From the NCBI RefSeq assembly GCF_003605635.1, contig NZ_QMDW01000007.1:62001-126000 (forward strand): a stretch of 64,000 nt of DNA, read 5' to 3'. A program made the translations under genes and the position numbers. Positions within the stretch are counted from its first letter, which is position 1. Every line of letters begins with the position of its first letter. The notes beneath the pieces are model-generated. The model did not search any database and was not told the origin of the DNA. It saw only the letters and a program-made list of their open reading frames with translations. Shown piece by piece: positions 1 to 8,543 of the stretch. The DNA comes from Halonotius pteroides (GTDB lineage Archaea > Halobacteriota > Halobacteria > Halobacteriales > Haloferacaceae).

Positions 1-316
1 TGCCCTCGTACTGATGTGTGTCGTTGACGGTATCGACATAGCGGTATGCTGGTGGCGGATCGATACCCCACTGTTGGAGTCGGCTATCGACCGCATCAAC
101 GATAGTCGTTACAAACGACCCCCGATCCCTGAGCGTTGGCGGTGAGTGCGTATGAACTGTCTTGTATCGACAGATAGCACTCGACCCGTTAGGCGGACTG
201 ATCTCAATCTGCAGGTCGTCTCTGAGCGTCCCGCTTACGCCACTTGCGTCCCCGAGTAACAGCCGTTCGCCGAACCTGTCGATCGCTGTCACCACTGTAT
301 CAGGAACGTGGTTCAT
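1..316 (-). CDS. Hypothetical protein, C-terminus beyond window edge
   Basis: Reading the complementary strand, an uninterrupted frame runs from an ATG at 316 past base 1, giving at least 105 residues. A stop codon (TAA) lies four codons upstream of this ATG, so it is the first possible start. The visible part is rich in Asp, Thr and Val, with one Cys and no obvious membrane segment or known motif. It lies 46 bp downstream of the archaellin gene on the same strand and could be co-transcribed with it. I do not recognise the family. Confidence 0.6.
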   Translation of the reverse strand, partial: MNHVPDTVVTAIDRFGERLLLGDASGVSGTLRDDLQIEISPPNGSSAICRYKTVHTHSPPTLRDRGSFVTTIVDAVDSRLQQWGIDPPPAYRYVDTVNDTHQYEG

Positions 317-362
317 CTGCCGGGATTACGTGCTGCTTCGGCAAATGCGTTTGCTGGGTCTT

Positions 363-938
363 CTAGAGGATGTACGATTCATTGTTGACAATATTGTTTG
401 GGGCTCTGAACTCCTTGTATGTCGTCCCACCGTCAGGTGCGATCGCAATGAAACGAACCTTCGTCCGCTCCTCAAGATGGCTCACCCCCTGAATCGCGGT
501 CAGATTAAGCCGAGTCGTAATAAGATCTGATTGATCCGATAAGGTGCTGGTGCCGTTGTCAGCCAGCCCCTGTACCGAGTGGTAGGAAACGCCGTCGCTG
601 ACAGCCTCGTTGCCGTTGACGACGGTCGCGTTGCCGTTGACCTCTACGGTGTAGGAGGCGTCGCTGAGATTAATCGGATCCGAGCCCGGTGTCAGGCGCA
701 TACTAATATTCAGCACGTCGATGTCGCCGTTGTTCGTTGTCTCCTCGCCGATGGCGTGTTTGATCTGGATGACGTTGCTGACCTCAGCGGTCGTTTCCTC
801 GCCGGTGGCCTGGGCTTGAGCCTGCAGCAACCCCGCGGTATTGATCAGGACGCCCGCCGCGATCGCCGCGACCAGCACCATCGCTATGAAGACGATGAGT
901 GTCCCGATCCCAACCTGACCGCGAGCCCCGTCGGACAT
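363..938 (-). CDS. Archaellin (archaellum filament protein)
   Basis: Structural subunit of the archaeal rotary filament. The mature N-terminus is diagnostic: after a very short basic leader come [12 protein letters not shown] and a hydrophobic stretch ending [12 protein letters not shown], the class III signal peptide cut by the prepilin peptidase. The rest is a Thr/Asn/Ser-rich beta domain typical of haloarchaeal archaellins. I chose the ATG at 938 (protein about 191 aa, leader MSDGAR) because the second archaellin in this window has the same short leader. An upstream ATG at 1007 would give a 23-residue extension. No other archaellum assembly genes are present, so this is an isolated copy; a filament pseudo-subunit or minor archaellin is possible. 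Confidence 0.85.
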   Translation of the reverse strand: MSDGARGQVGIGTLIVFIAMVLVAAIAAGVLINTAGLLQAQAQATGEETTAEVSNVIQIKHAIGEETTNNGDIDVLNISMRLTPGSDPINLSDASYTVEVNGNATVVNGNEAVSDGVSYHSVQGLADNGTSTLSDQSDLITTRLNLTAIQGVSHLEERTKVRFIAIAPDGGTTYKEFRAPNNIVNNESYIL

Positions 939-1246
939 AGTGTGACTTTGCCCACCCAGAACAGGTGCAGCGTTACCTGTATCTGTAATCAGGAACGCAT
1001 TAAACATAGGCTCGCAATTATCAAATTTAATACTAAGACGCAATCTCGACCGGAGTCAGCTCCGATCTCAACTTCTTTCGACCCGTTAACGAAAGTTAGG
1101 CTGCAGATTCTTTCGTATGATTCTGCCCGGTGCCTTGGGACGCACCGATATATCAGAACGTTAGCATACTGTGACCCACCGGCTGTTGTGGGTGCTGGTG
1201 GGTCGTTGGTCGTCGCCGTCGATTCCGAGGGAGAGATTTTAGTCGG

Positions 1247-1294
1247 CGGCCGACAACGATCTGATATCAGTACACCGACGGCCGTTGTCGGCCG
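1247..1294. promoter_or_regulatory. 12-bp perfect inverted repeat upstream of the AAA ATPase
   Basis: CGGCCGACAACG at 1247-1258 is the exact reverse complement of CGTTGTCGGCCG at 1283-1294, with a 24-nt spacer. The right arm ends 17 nt before the ATG of the CDC48-like gene. It could be an operator or an mRNA hairpin; nothing else in the region explains it. Confidence 0.5.
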
Positions 1295-1311
1295 TTGCAT
1301 CGCACCAACCA

Positions 1312-2691
1312 ATGAGCCATCAGGAGTCCAACGGCGAGGCGACCGCTGATACCCAGGACGTGCCACGCCATCGGCTGCTCATCCGGAACCTCATTGAGGC
1401 GTGGCTCCTGGCTGTCGGCCTCTGTAGTACGCTTGGGTACGGCGTTCGTGATGCCTTCAACCGCCGGCTGGCTGTTGGCATCATCTATACCGCCGTCGTT
1501 GCCGTTGGGGTTTGCGGCGGTGTCACCGCCGTTGCCGTCCTGCTTGAGTATCCGCCGCTACCAGCAGTCGGGGTCGGCGGTGTCGCCGCTGGTGGGCTCA
1601 TTCTTGCCTCAATCGGCGGCTCACTGGTTCTCGATGACACCGCCCGACGGGATTACCGCTCCCACCTCGTCGCCAGCGTTCCAGGACTGTCACCGGATTC
1701 ACTCGCCGAGCAACCGGCAGCAACCGCCGACACCGCCAGCGACGGCCAGCCTGCGACCGACCAATCGACCTCCCACACTGATGACGACGCCACCGAGGAG
1801 CCCACCACCGGCGAGCACCCCACAGCCGACGAGCAGTCACCGACCGAGCAAGACACCACCGGTGATGAGGGGTCGGAATCCGGCCACAGCGACGCCTCCC
1901 ACGGCGACTCAGAAGGGGCCGGTCGCAGCACCCAGTACGTCTCTGAACCCCCTGACATCGACTTCGATGCTGTCGCCGGCATGGAATCGGTCAAAACGGA
2001 GCTCCGCGAACGCGTGATCGAACCGCTCAAAGAACCCGAAAAATACGCCACATACGGCCTTTCGGTCGAAAACGGGTTTCTGTTGTATGGGCCACCAGGC
2101 ACCGGCAAGACCTATCTCTCAAAGGCATTGGCCGGTGAGTTAGGTGTTAACTATGTCGGTATCAAGGGGGCCGATATCATCTCAAAATGGCTCGGCGAGG
2201 GCACCCAAAACGTCGCCGCGCTTTTCGACGAAGCCCGCCGCCACCAACCCTGTCTCATCTTTATCGACGAGATCGACGCGTTGACGCCGGAACGCGGCGG
2301 CGCGAACCAACATCAGGATCAGACCCAGACGGTCAATCAGTTCCTTGAGGAGGTCAGCGACATCAACGAGGGCGACGAGCGGGTTGTCATCGTAGCGGCG
2401 ACAAACCGCCGCGATCAGATCGATCCCGCGATGTTGCGCTCCGGACGCCTCTCAGTGCAGATCGAGGTCGGCAACCCTGGCCCGAAAACCCGTGTGGCGA
2501 TCTTTGATACCCATCTTGAGGCCCCACGAGCGTCCGATCTCGATGCCAAACGGATCGCTGAGACCTCCGGTGGGCTCTCGGCGGCTGATATGGAGCAGGT
2601 CGCCACCGAAGCCGCCCGATCGGCGATGCAACGTGAGGGCGCGGTGACCAACGAGGACGTTGTGACTGCCATCGAGAACGTCCGCTCGTAG
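1312..2691 (+). CDS. Membrane-anchored CDC48-like AAA ATPase
   Basis: ATP-driven unfoldase or remodelling ATPase of the CDC48/AAA class. Residues about 25-105 hold two to three hydrophobic segments, followed by a roughly 85-residue Asp/Glu/Thr/Ser-rich linker. A single AAA module then covers residues 215-459: Walker A GPPGTGKT near residue 260, Walker B FIDEID near 318, sensor AATN near 363, then an arginine-finger region and a C-terminal lid. Classical CDC48 has an N-domain plus two AAA domains; here one AAA domain is tied to a membrane anchor, suggesting a role at the membrane (FtsH-like topology but no protease domain). The start is the ATG at 1312; a TTG nine codons upstream is also open. 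The gene is monocistronic. Confidence 0.8.
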   Translation: MSHQESNGEATADTQDVPRHRLLIRNLIEAWLLAVGLCSTLGYGVRDAFNRRLAVGIIYTAVVAVGVCGGVTAVAVLLEYPPLPAVGVGGVAAGGLILASIGGSLVLDDTARRDYRSHLVASVPGLSPDSLAEQPAATADTASDGQPATDQSTSHTDDDATEEPTTGEHPTADEQSPTEQDTTGDEGSESGHSDASHGDSEGAGRSTQYVSEPPDIDFDAVAGMESVKTELRERVIEPLKEPEKYATYGLSVENGFLLYGPPGTGKTYLSKALAGELGVNYVGIKGADIISKWLGEGTQNVAALFDEARRHQPCLIFIDEIDALTPERGGANQHQDQTQTVNQFLEEVSDINEGDERVVIVAATNRRDQIDPAMLRSGRLSVQIEVGNPGPKTRVAIFDTHLEAPRASDLDAKRIAETSGGLSAADMEQVATEAARSAMQREGAVTNEDVVTAIENVRS

Positions 2692-2733
2692 CGGGATCGG
2701 AACGCCCTCATATCGCCCCGTCGAAATCGGTGT

Positions 2734-3942
2734 ATGGCGATCGGAACTGCCGTTAGGAACCTTCGTGGTGACGGCCGTGGTCGCACGCTGTTGGCGATCG
2801 CATTCGGCTGGGTGTTTGTGCTTGGTGGCCGCTTTCTCGTCCCGTCGGTGTTGCCACAGGTCAAAACCGCCTTTGCGGTCGGCGATCTTGGGGCTGGCGT
2901 CGCCGTCACCATCATCTGGGGCGGGTACGCGGTCATGCAGTCGCCGGCTGGCCTGCTGGTCGACCGGCTCGGGGAACGGTTGCTGCTGGCCGGAAGTCTA
3001 CTGCTGACCGCGGGCAGCGTGCTCGTCATCGGGCTCGCGCCGGTCTTTGTGGCGTTTCTCGTCGGGTGTGGGGCCTTCGGACTCGCGACCGGCCTGTACG
3101 GCCCGGCTCGTGGAACGGCTCTCTCACGAGCGTTTCCCGAGCATGATGGTGCGGCGATCGGCGCAACGCTGGCGGCCGGCAGCATCGGCTCGGCTGTCCT
3201 TCCGTTTCTCGCGGGCGCATTTGTCGAGACAGCCGGCTGGCGGCTGGTCGTTGCGGGGTTGGCACCGCCGCTGCTTGCGGTGACCGTCTTTGCGTGGCGG
3301 TCGGTGCCGCCGCGGCCAGCATCGACAACCCCTCCGGCGGCCGCTCCACGTGACCTCGCTGGCGATATACTCGATGCCGTCCGTACGAAAGGCGTCGCCA
3401 TTGCCGGCGCGGCCGTCACGCTGATGATATTTGTGTTTCAGGGCGTCTCAGCGTTCTACGTTACGTATCTCGTCACAGCGAAACCGTTCAGTCAGACGGT
3501 CGCCGCCGGCATGTTCGCGCTGGTGTTTCTTGGCGGAGCGATCGCACAACTGGGTGGCGGCGCCTTAGCCGACCGCGTTGGCGAACGATGGCTTCTGGTT
3601 GGTGTCTCCGCTGCCGGTGTGCCGCTGCTGGCGGCGGTACCGTCTGTTGGCGGGGTTTGGCCGGTCGCGCTGCTGTCGGTGCTGTTGGGTTCCCGGCTCG
3701 CCGTTGCACCGATCACGAACGCCTACGTGATCGCCGTCTTGCCCGAGCAGGTACAGGGAGTGACGTGGGGAACACTTCGCACCGTCTTCTTCCTGCTTGG
3801 GGCTGGGGGGTCGACGCTTGTCGGCGCGCTGGCGGATCGCGGCCGGTTTGATGCGGCATTGTACCTGCTGGCCGCCCTCACCGGTCTCGCGGCGGTGTTG
3901 TACGCGTTTCTCCCGACCCGGGCGGCCGCGCGCACAGCCTGA
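2734..3942 (+). CDS. MFS permease
   Basis: A 402-residue integral membrane protein with about 12 hydrophobic segments, of the major facilitator superfamily. The loop between TM2 and TM3 reads GLLVDRLGERLLL, the MFS signature G-x-x-x-D-R-x-G-x-R/E, and it is partly repeated in the second half (GALADRVGERWLL). This is the expected 6+6 internal duplication. Substrate unknown. It starts 42 bp after the AAA gene on the same strand. The short spacing from a TATA-like stretch suggests a near-leaderless mRNA. Confidence 0.85.
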   Translation: MAIGTAVRNLRGDGRGRTLLAIAFGWVFVLGGRFLVPSVLPQVKTAFAVGDLGAGVAVTIIWGGYAVMQSPAGLLVDRLGERLLLAGSLLLTAGSVLVIGLAPVFVAFLVGCGAFGLATGLYGPARGTALSRAFPEHDGAAIGATLAAGSIGSAVLPFLAGAFVETAGWRLVVAGLAPPLLAVTVFAWRSVPPRPASTTPPAAAPRDLAGDILDAVRTKGVAIAGAAVTLMIFVFQGVSAFYVTYLVTAKPFSQTVAAGMFALVFLGGAIAQLGGGALADRVGERWLLVGVSAAGVPLLAAVPSVGGVWPVALLSVLLGSRLAVAPITNAYVIAVLPEQVQGVTWGTLRTVFFLLGAGGSTLVGALADRGRFDAALYLLAALTGLAAVLYAFLPTRAAARTA

Positions 3943-3990
3943 CGGCTGGTGTACTGAAACCCTTATGCCGACAGCCACGCTACAAATGCT

Positions 3991-4650
3991 ATGAGTTATG
4001 ATACTGTCGTGTTTGACAACGACGGTGTCCTTGTTGGCCGTACCCGGTTTGATGTGCTGCGTTCGGCGACCGAGGAGACGTTTGAACAGTTCGGCGTGAG
4101 CGACCCTGATCCTGATCATATCGAAGATATGACGATCGGTGCAACCCCACGGAGCGTTGCCGACGTGTGTGAGGCCTACGACCTTCAGCCGGAGACCTTC
4201 TGGCGCGTCCGCGATAAGACGATGTCCGGTGCCCAACAGGCTGAGGCTCGCGCTGGCCGCAAGACGCCGTACGGCGACCTTGGCGTGTTAGACGACCTCG
4301 ATGCCACCTGCGGCATCGTCAGCTCTAATCAACAGGAGACGGTCGATTTCCTGCTTGATCATTTTGATATCGGTGGGCTCTTCGAGACGGCCTACGGCCG
4401 AGAGGCAACCGTCGAAAGCCTTGATCTTCGGAAGCCAAATCCCCACTATCTTGAGCGCGCGCTGGCGGATCTTGATGCTGACTCCGCGCTGTTCGTCGGC
4501 GACAACGAATCCGACATCAAGGCCGCGGAAAACGCCGGCATCGACTCGGCGTTCATCCGCCGGCCCCATCGCACCGACTGGGAGCTCAACGTTTGGCCGA
4601 CATGGGATATCGACTCCCTTGAGGATCTCCACCGCGTCTGCAGCACGTAG
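3991..4650 (+). CDS. HAD-superfamily phosphatase
   Basis: Cytosolic HAD hydrolase of 219 residues. Motif I is FDNDGVL at residues 8-14 with the nucleophile and acid/base Asp pair (D-x-D). Motif II is SSNQ near residue 111, the motif III Lys lies in LRKPNP near 150, and motif IV is VGDNESDI near 170. The cap domain sits between motifs I and II (subclass I, phosphoglycolate phosphatase-like). The substrate cannot be predicted from the sequence. It follows the MFS permease by 48 bp and may have its own promoter. Confidence 0.85.
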   Translation: MSYDTVVFDNDGVLVGRTRFDVLRSATEETFEQFGVSDPDPDHIEDMTIGATPRSVADVCEAYDLQPETFWRVRDKTMSGAQQAEARAGRKTPYGDLGVLDDLDATCGIVSSNQQETVDFLLDHFDIGGLFETAYGREATVESLDLRKPNPHYLERALADLDADSALFVGDNESDIKAAENAGIDSAFIRRPHRTDWELNVWPTWDIDSLEDLHRVCST

Positions 4651-4817
4651 TCGGTGGCTGTACAGCTTTAACACTCAGCCAGCGACCAGAGCCAGCAGCG
4701 GCCACCGTACACTCTGTCGAATTCTCACCAGTGGAGAACAGCCGCAGTACTCATTCCCGTTGATACCCAACTACAGATATGATGCACACAGACCGCTGTC
4801 GGAAGATTGGATCGCTC

Positions 4818-5045
4818 ATGGCAATCGGACAGGGAATCGTGACCGCGCTTGCGCCGGGGCTGTCGGCAAAGCTGACGAAAAAGCTGGTCGGCAAGAACTT
4901 CGAGAACGCCGATGTCTTGGAAGCGAAACCGGCGTACCGCCGCCAAACACGCGCGTTCGGGATCGGGCTGGCAGCCGCCGGCATCGCCGGCTACGTGATG
5001 GAGGTTGTCGCTGCCGACGAGACGAACGACGACACCGACGAGTAG
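4818..5045 (+). CDS. Small conserved haloarchaeal membrane protein
   Basis: A 75-residue protein beginning MAIGQGIVTALAPG. It has a basic middle (KLTKKLVGKNFENAD), one hydrophobic segment near residues 45-62 (FGIGLAAAGIAGYVME) and an acidic tail. The in-frame ATG at 4779 would add 13 residues; I prefer 4818 because the extra residues (HTDRCRK) are unlike the rest. Function unknown. Confidence 0.55.
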   Translation: MAIGQGIVTALAPGLSAKLTKKLVGKNFENADVLEAKPAYRRQTRAFGIGLAAAGIAGYVMEVVAADETNDDTDE

Positions 5046-5116
5046 CGGTCGTCTGCTGTCACGGCACGCCTACACGGCTGTATCGACGACTAAGGCCGGA
5101 TCCCTGCTTCATAATC

Positions 5117-5124
5117 CTTATATC
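5117..5124 (+). promoter_or_regulatory. TATA box of the cold-shock gene
   Basis: CTTATATC is centred about 29 nt upstream of the ATG at 5150, the spacing expected for a leaderless haloarchaeal transcript. Confidence 0.6.
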
Positions 5125-5149
5125 CGTGTCACTGCTCCATGCAGTTGCA

Positions 5150-5344
5150 ATGGCAAACGGTACGGTTGACTTCTTCAACGACACTGGCGGTTACGGCTTT
5201 ATCGATACTGACGATGCTGACGACGACGTGTTCTTCCACATGGAAGACGTCGGCGGCCCGGACCTCGAGGAGGGTCAGGACGTTGAGTTCGACATCGAGC
5301 AGTCCCCGAAAGGCCCGCGGGCCTCGAACCTGACCCGCCTGTAA
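5150..5344 (+). CDS. cspA: Cold-shock domain protein (CspA family)
   Basis: A 64-residue single-domain OB-fold nucleic-acid-binding protein, the normal length for the family. The RNA-binding motifs RNP1 and RNP2 appear as GGYGFID and DVFFHMED. The surface is strongly acidic, as usual in halophiles. It probably acts as an RNA chaperone. It stands alone with its own TATA box and leaderless start, followed by a T-rich stretch. Confidence 0.92.
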   Translation: MANGTVDFFNDTGGYGFIDTDDADDDVFFHMEDVGGPDLEEGQDVEFDIEQSPKGPRASNLTRL

Positions 5345-5390
5345 GTCGGTTTCACCGCTTACAGCCACAGACAACTACCCGGGTTTCTTC

Positions 5391-5400
5391 CATTTTTACG
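5391..5400 (+). terminator. T-rich termination site after cspA
   Basis: A run of five T at 5393-5397, preceded by further T-rich sequence (TTTCTTCC), lies 50 nt after the cspA stop. This resembles the oligo-T terminators of archaeal RNA polymerase. Confidence 0.35.
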
Positions 5401-5465
5401 ACCGCGAGCATCAGCAATCGCGGCTGCTGCCAGCACAACACCGCGTGGGGCTACACAGACGAGCG

Positions 5466-6242
5466 TTATGTGGGTGTGCCCGTTGATCCTGCATACTCTA
5501 CAGCCAACCACGCGACCCCAGTGAGCGCGACGCCGACCGCGGCGAGCACGCCACCGAACAGCGGCCAGGCGATTGTGTCGTAGGCGACCACGCCGGCGAC
5601 AACGAGATACGGCACCGCGAGGCCGGTTGCGAGAACGACGCCACCGACTGCCACCACAAGGTCAGCCACCCGTCGCCGCTCGCTGTGATGGCCGATGACG
5701 GTGGCCGCGCCGACAAGCACGCCCAACGGAAGCAGGCCGACCAGCCATGTGTAGATGCCGACCGACTGCCCGCGCAGATCACCCGTCGTATCGGCTCCCG
5801 GTTGGACGCCGGTCTGGAGAAGATACCGCTCGCCGTCGCTGTCGACGACGGTGAAGATCTCCGTTGGCTGGGCTGTGCCGTAGGTAAACGCTGTCGGCGG
5901 CTCCCGCACCGAATCGCAGACGAGAACGCCGTCGACACACACCGGTAGCTCATATCGGTACCAGCCGTCGGCATCCGGCGAGCCCGCGACCGTCCGCTCG
6001 ACAGCCTGTTGGCTTGACGGCGACAGTGTCGAGATGTCGACAGCATCGTCCGGATCAAAGCCGTACTCGGCGGTCAGTCGATCAAACCGATCGCTGGTCT
6101 CGGGAACCGCCTGATGGAGATAGGGCGCTGGCGCGGTCGTCTCATACGGCGAGTCGGCGATCGGCAGGGGGAGAAGTCCGCTGGCACACAACAAAACGGC
6201 AAGGAGCACCCCGACGACAGCTCGGCTGCGAGCCCGGCTCAT
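5466..6242 (-). CDS. Uncharacterised membrane protein
   Basis: A 258-residue protein. An N-terminal hydrophobic segment (residues 7-27) looks like a signal or anchor sequence, then an extracytoplasmic domain of about 120 residues includes two Cys (CVDGVLVCD) that could form a disulfide. Three hydrophobic segments follow in the C-terminal 120 residues. It starts 3 bp after the upstream gene (6246-6623) stops, so the two are probably one operon. Family not recognised. Confidence 0.65.
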   Translation of the reverse strand: MSRARSRAVVGVLLAVLLCASGLLPLPIADSPYETTAPAPYLHQAVPETSDRFDRLTAEYGFDPDDAVDISTLSPSSQQAVERTVAGSPDADGWYRYELPVCVDGVLVCDSVREPPTAFTYGTAQPTEIFTVVDSDGERYLLQTGVQPGADTTGDLRGQSVGIYTWLVGLLPLGVLVGAATVIGHHSERRRVADLVVAVGGVVLATGLAVPYLVVAGVVAYDTIAWPLFGGVLAAVGVALTGVAWLAVEYAGSTGTPT

Positions 6243-6245
6243 TCG

Positions 6246-6623
6246 TTATATCGACTCGGTGTAGCTGACGGTTGCGACATCGTCTTCCTGAAGCGCGACC
6301 GTGAGCTCCGTCGCCGGCTCCGGGGTGAGTCGGTCGGTGAGTCGCCCGGCGAAGATCCGCGCGAAGTGTTCGGCACTCGGATTTCGTCCCTCGAAGGCCG
6401 GCAGCTCGTTGAGCGTCGCATCCCGAAACGTCTCGACGACGGCCTCGACAGCCTCAATGACCGCATCGATGTTGACAAGATAGCCGTACTCCCCGAGTTC
6501 CGGCCCGCGGAACGTTATCTCGGCGGTGAAGTGATGGGAGTGAAGCTCACCTTCGGGGCCGGGGTTCGGAACGGTCAGATAATGCTGTGCGACAAACCGT
6601 CGGGTCACTGAAACAGTGTACAT
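6246..6623 (-). CDS. 6-pyruvoyl-tetrahydropterin synthase family protein (PTPS-III-like)
   Basis: A T-fold enzyme of the PTPS/QueD family, 125 aa. The expected zinc histidines are visible: H14 and the H28-x-H30 pair in ELHSHH. The protein contains no cysteine at all. Where QueD and PTPS have the catalytic Cys (Cys-x3-His-x-His) this protein has Glu24, the hallmark described for PTPS-III enzymes, which cut dihydroneopterin triphosphate towards 6-hydroxymethyl-dihydropterin. A QueD-like role in archaeosine synthesis remains possible. The start MYTVSVTRR at 6623 gives the canonical N-terminus. Upstream is narK (82-bp gap); downstream is a membrane protein. Confidence 0.7.
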   Translation of the reverse strand: MYTVSVTRRFVAQHYLTVPNPGPEGELHSHHFTAEITFRGPELGEYGYLVNIDAVIEAVEAVVETFRDATLNELPAFEGRNPSAEHFARIFAGRLTDRLTPEPATELTVALQEDDVATVSYTESI

Positions 6624-6704
6624 ACCTGTTCCACGACCGAGTCGTGAATAAAACATGTGGCCGGCGACCCACCACATAGGTGTGCTCGCCTCGCGTCGGT
6701 GCGA

Positions 6705-8030
6705 TCAGTCGTCGCTTGGGGTCGCCGACGGCGCGTCGCCGCTCTCGCCGACAAAGCCGGCACTGTTGGCGACGGCAGCGATCTCCGGCTGGAACACCCA
6801 GGCGGCCAGCAGGACGATCGGGATCATCGAGACGGCGGTCACGGAGTAGCCGATATGGAAGTTCGCAAGCCACGGCGCGGAGTAGATCAGCGGGTAGACG
6901 ATCCCACCGACCGTACCGACGCCGCCGACAATGCCGGCGACCGATCCTGAGCTGTTAGGAAACATCGCCGGCACTTGGGCAAAGATCGCGCCCTCAGCCC
7001 ACGCACAGCCCGTGCCAACGAGGAAGCCGACGATGACCGCGTTCATTACAACGCCCGAGAAGCCGGCCAGCGTCAGGCCGAACATCATCAGGACGATGAA
7101 ACACAGCCCACAAAACGTCCACTGTTCGCGGTACTGCCCCTTAAAGAATGGCAGGATATCCATCTCTTTGCGGGCCAGAAGATCGCTGCCGTAGCCGCCA
7201 AACGGTCGCAACAGGCCGGCGGCCACGGAGAACGTTGCCGCGAACGTACTCGCCAAGACGAGGTTGCTTGTATCGAAGGCTTCCCGGTAGTAAGTGGCGA
7301 GCCAGCCGTTCATCGATAGCTCAAGGCCGAATGACATGATGTAGGCCGCCGCGAGCACGACTGTTCCGTAGCGGGTGGCGGTGTACACCCACCCTTTGAA
7401 CGTCGCGTTCTCCTTGGTCGCTTGTCGCTTTTCGGTCGTTTTGGCGGCCTCACCGAAGACGTAGTAGACGACGGCGAGAACGATCGAGACACAGCCGGTG
7501 TAGAAAAACGCCGCCCGCCAGTTGGTCGCAAACAACGGGCCGCTCCAGCCGGTGCCGAAGACGCGCGGAAGAATGAGCGCGCCGCCAGCCGCACCGGCGT
7601 TCCCGATGCCGGCGTAGATCCCCTCAGCGAGGCCAAGATTCTCCTCTTCGAACCACTCGGCAACGTGCTGGATGCCGATGACGAACGTGATACCTGCCGT
7701 CGCCACGATCAGCCGTGTCACGAAGAACACGGAGTAGTCCTGTGCAAACGCGCTCCCGATCGAGAACACGCCGACGTACGCCAGCACAATGGCGAAGATG
7801 GCTGGCGCGCCGAACTTATCGGAGAGCCAGCCGGTGAGGATACGGCCAAATGGGGCCATCCAGATGGCCGAACTCGCGAGGATCCCGATCTCGGCCGTCG
7901 AGAGGCTGAACTCCTCGGCCATCCCGCCGGTGAACGGGGCGAAGGAGAACCAGATCAGAAATGAAAAATTGAACCCGATCGTCGCTAACACAAGCGTCCG
8001 GTACTTCGTCATCCGAATCGGACTCTTCAT
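6705..8030 (-). CDS. narK: Nitrate/nitrite transporter, NarK/NasA MFS family
   Basis: A 441-residue polytopic permease with 12 predicted membrane segments. The NarK-type nitrate signatures are present: a glycine-rich segment [12 protein letters not shown] near residue 150 and the conserved Arg in the second transmembrane segment. It brings nitrate (or exchanges nitrite) into the cytoplasm for the NasA reductases encoded upstream on the same strand. A strong Shine-Dalgarno GGAGGTG lies at 8039-8045, 8 nt before the ATG. The start codon overlaps the stop of a 33-codon leader ORF (ATGA). Confidence 0.88.
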   Translation of the reverse strand: MKSPIRMTKYRTLVLATIGFNFSFLIWFSFAPFTGGMAEEFSLSTAEIGILASSAIWMAPFGRILTGWLSDKFGAPAIFAIVLAYVGVFSIGSAFAQDYSVFFVTRLIVATAGITFVIGIQHVAEWFEEENLGLAEGIYAGIGNAGAAGGALILPRVFGTGWSGPLFATNWRAAFFYTGCVSIVLAVVYYVFGEAAKTTEKRQATKENATFKGWVYTATRYGTVVLAAAYIMSFGLELSMNGWLATYYREAFDTSNLVLASTFAATFSVAAGLLRPFGGYGSDLLARKEMDILPFFKGQYREQWTFCGLCFIVLMMFGLTLAGFSGVVMNAVIVGFLVGTGCAWAEGAIFAQVPAMFPNSSGSVAGIVGGVGTVGGIVYPLIYSAPWLANFHIGYSVTAVSMIPIVLLAAWVFQPEIAAVANSAGFVGESGDAPSATPSDD

Positions 8031-8128
8031 GCGTTGGCCACCTCCGCAAGTTGGTTAGTGGATGGGTGCTGTCTGGCTCCCAGTCGTTGACACCACTGTA
8101 CGATGTGCCGCTGCAATACTGCGATCAT
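8027..8128 (-). CDS. 33-codon leader ORF overlapping narK start
   Basis: ATG at 8128, TGA at 8029-8027; the stop shares ATGA with the narK start. The peptide is basic and polar (begins MIAVLQRH), unlike the acidic proteome, so its translation rather than its product may matter. The narK Shine-Dalgarno is inside it. TATA-like sequences lie 26-38 nt upstream. Similar leader ORFs precede both nasA genes and nirA. Confidence 0.4.
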   Translation of the reverse strand: MIAVLQRHIVQWCQRLGARQHPSTNQLAEVANA

Positions 8129-8543
8129 TGGTTTCAACACGTCTGTCTCACAAAAACGCTGTATTAATAAAACAATCGGCGGACAATTGACCGGATTCAG
8201 GTGGCAAATCAAAACATTACGTGACTTATCGACCACACCCATTTTGTTTCACCATTCATTCACAGAAATATACCATCTCCGATTACAATTCGGTTTTCTG
8301 TATTATTTACTACCGAAATGCGAGTTTTGTCCGTTATAATTCATCATAGTTGGGTCTGAGGGCCTACAGCGAAACTACACGGCACTCTCAGTAGTTGGAC
8401 GAACAGGCACCGCCATCCCCTGACAACTTTCTGTATCGTACTCGACCGGTTTACTCGCCGCTGAGGAGAGTCGGTACCACCGGTCGACAGTTGCCACATA
8501 TCGAAATACCGTGTCGTTGCGGTGGCCTGTGCGGCAACCGCGC
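8129..8543. other. Intergenic region between nasA (copy 1) and narK
   Basis: 415 bp with no convincing gene. Bases 8140-8345 are AT-rich and contain the narK promoter on the minus strand, including TTTTATTAATAC (8172-8161). The element TGTTGAAAC (minus strand, 8139-8131) lies about where transcription should start and recurs in front of nasA copy 2. Bases 8346-8543 hold only GC-rich non-coding sequence downstream of nasA. Confidence 0.5.

Noticed and set aside
579-1349. 256-codon plus-strand ORF opposite the archaellin gene
   Set aside because: Antisense shadow of the archaellin and its promoter region; no motif.
2415-3419. 334-codon minus-strand ORF over the AAA and MFS genes
   Set aside because: Spans two real genes on the other strand; composition Arg/Ala/Ser/Pro-rich, no domain.
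4301-5344. 347-codon plus-strand ORF from inside the HAD gene to the cold-shock gene
   Set aside because: Only its last 64 codons (cspA) are coding-like; it crosses the HAD gene in another frame and a promoter.
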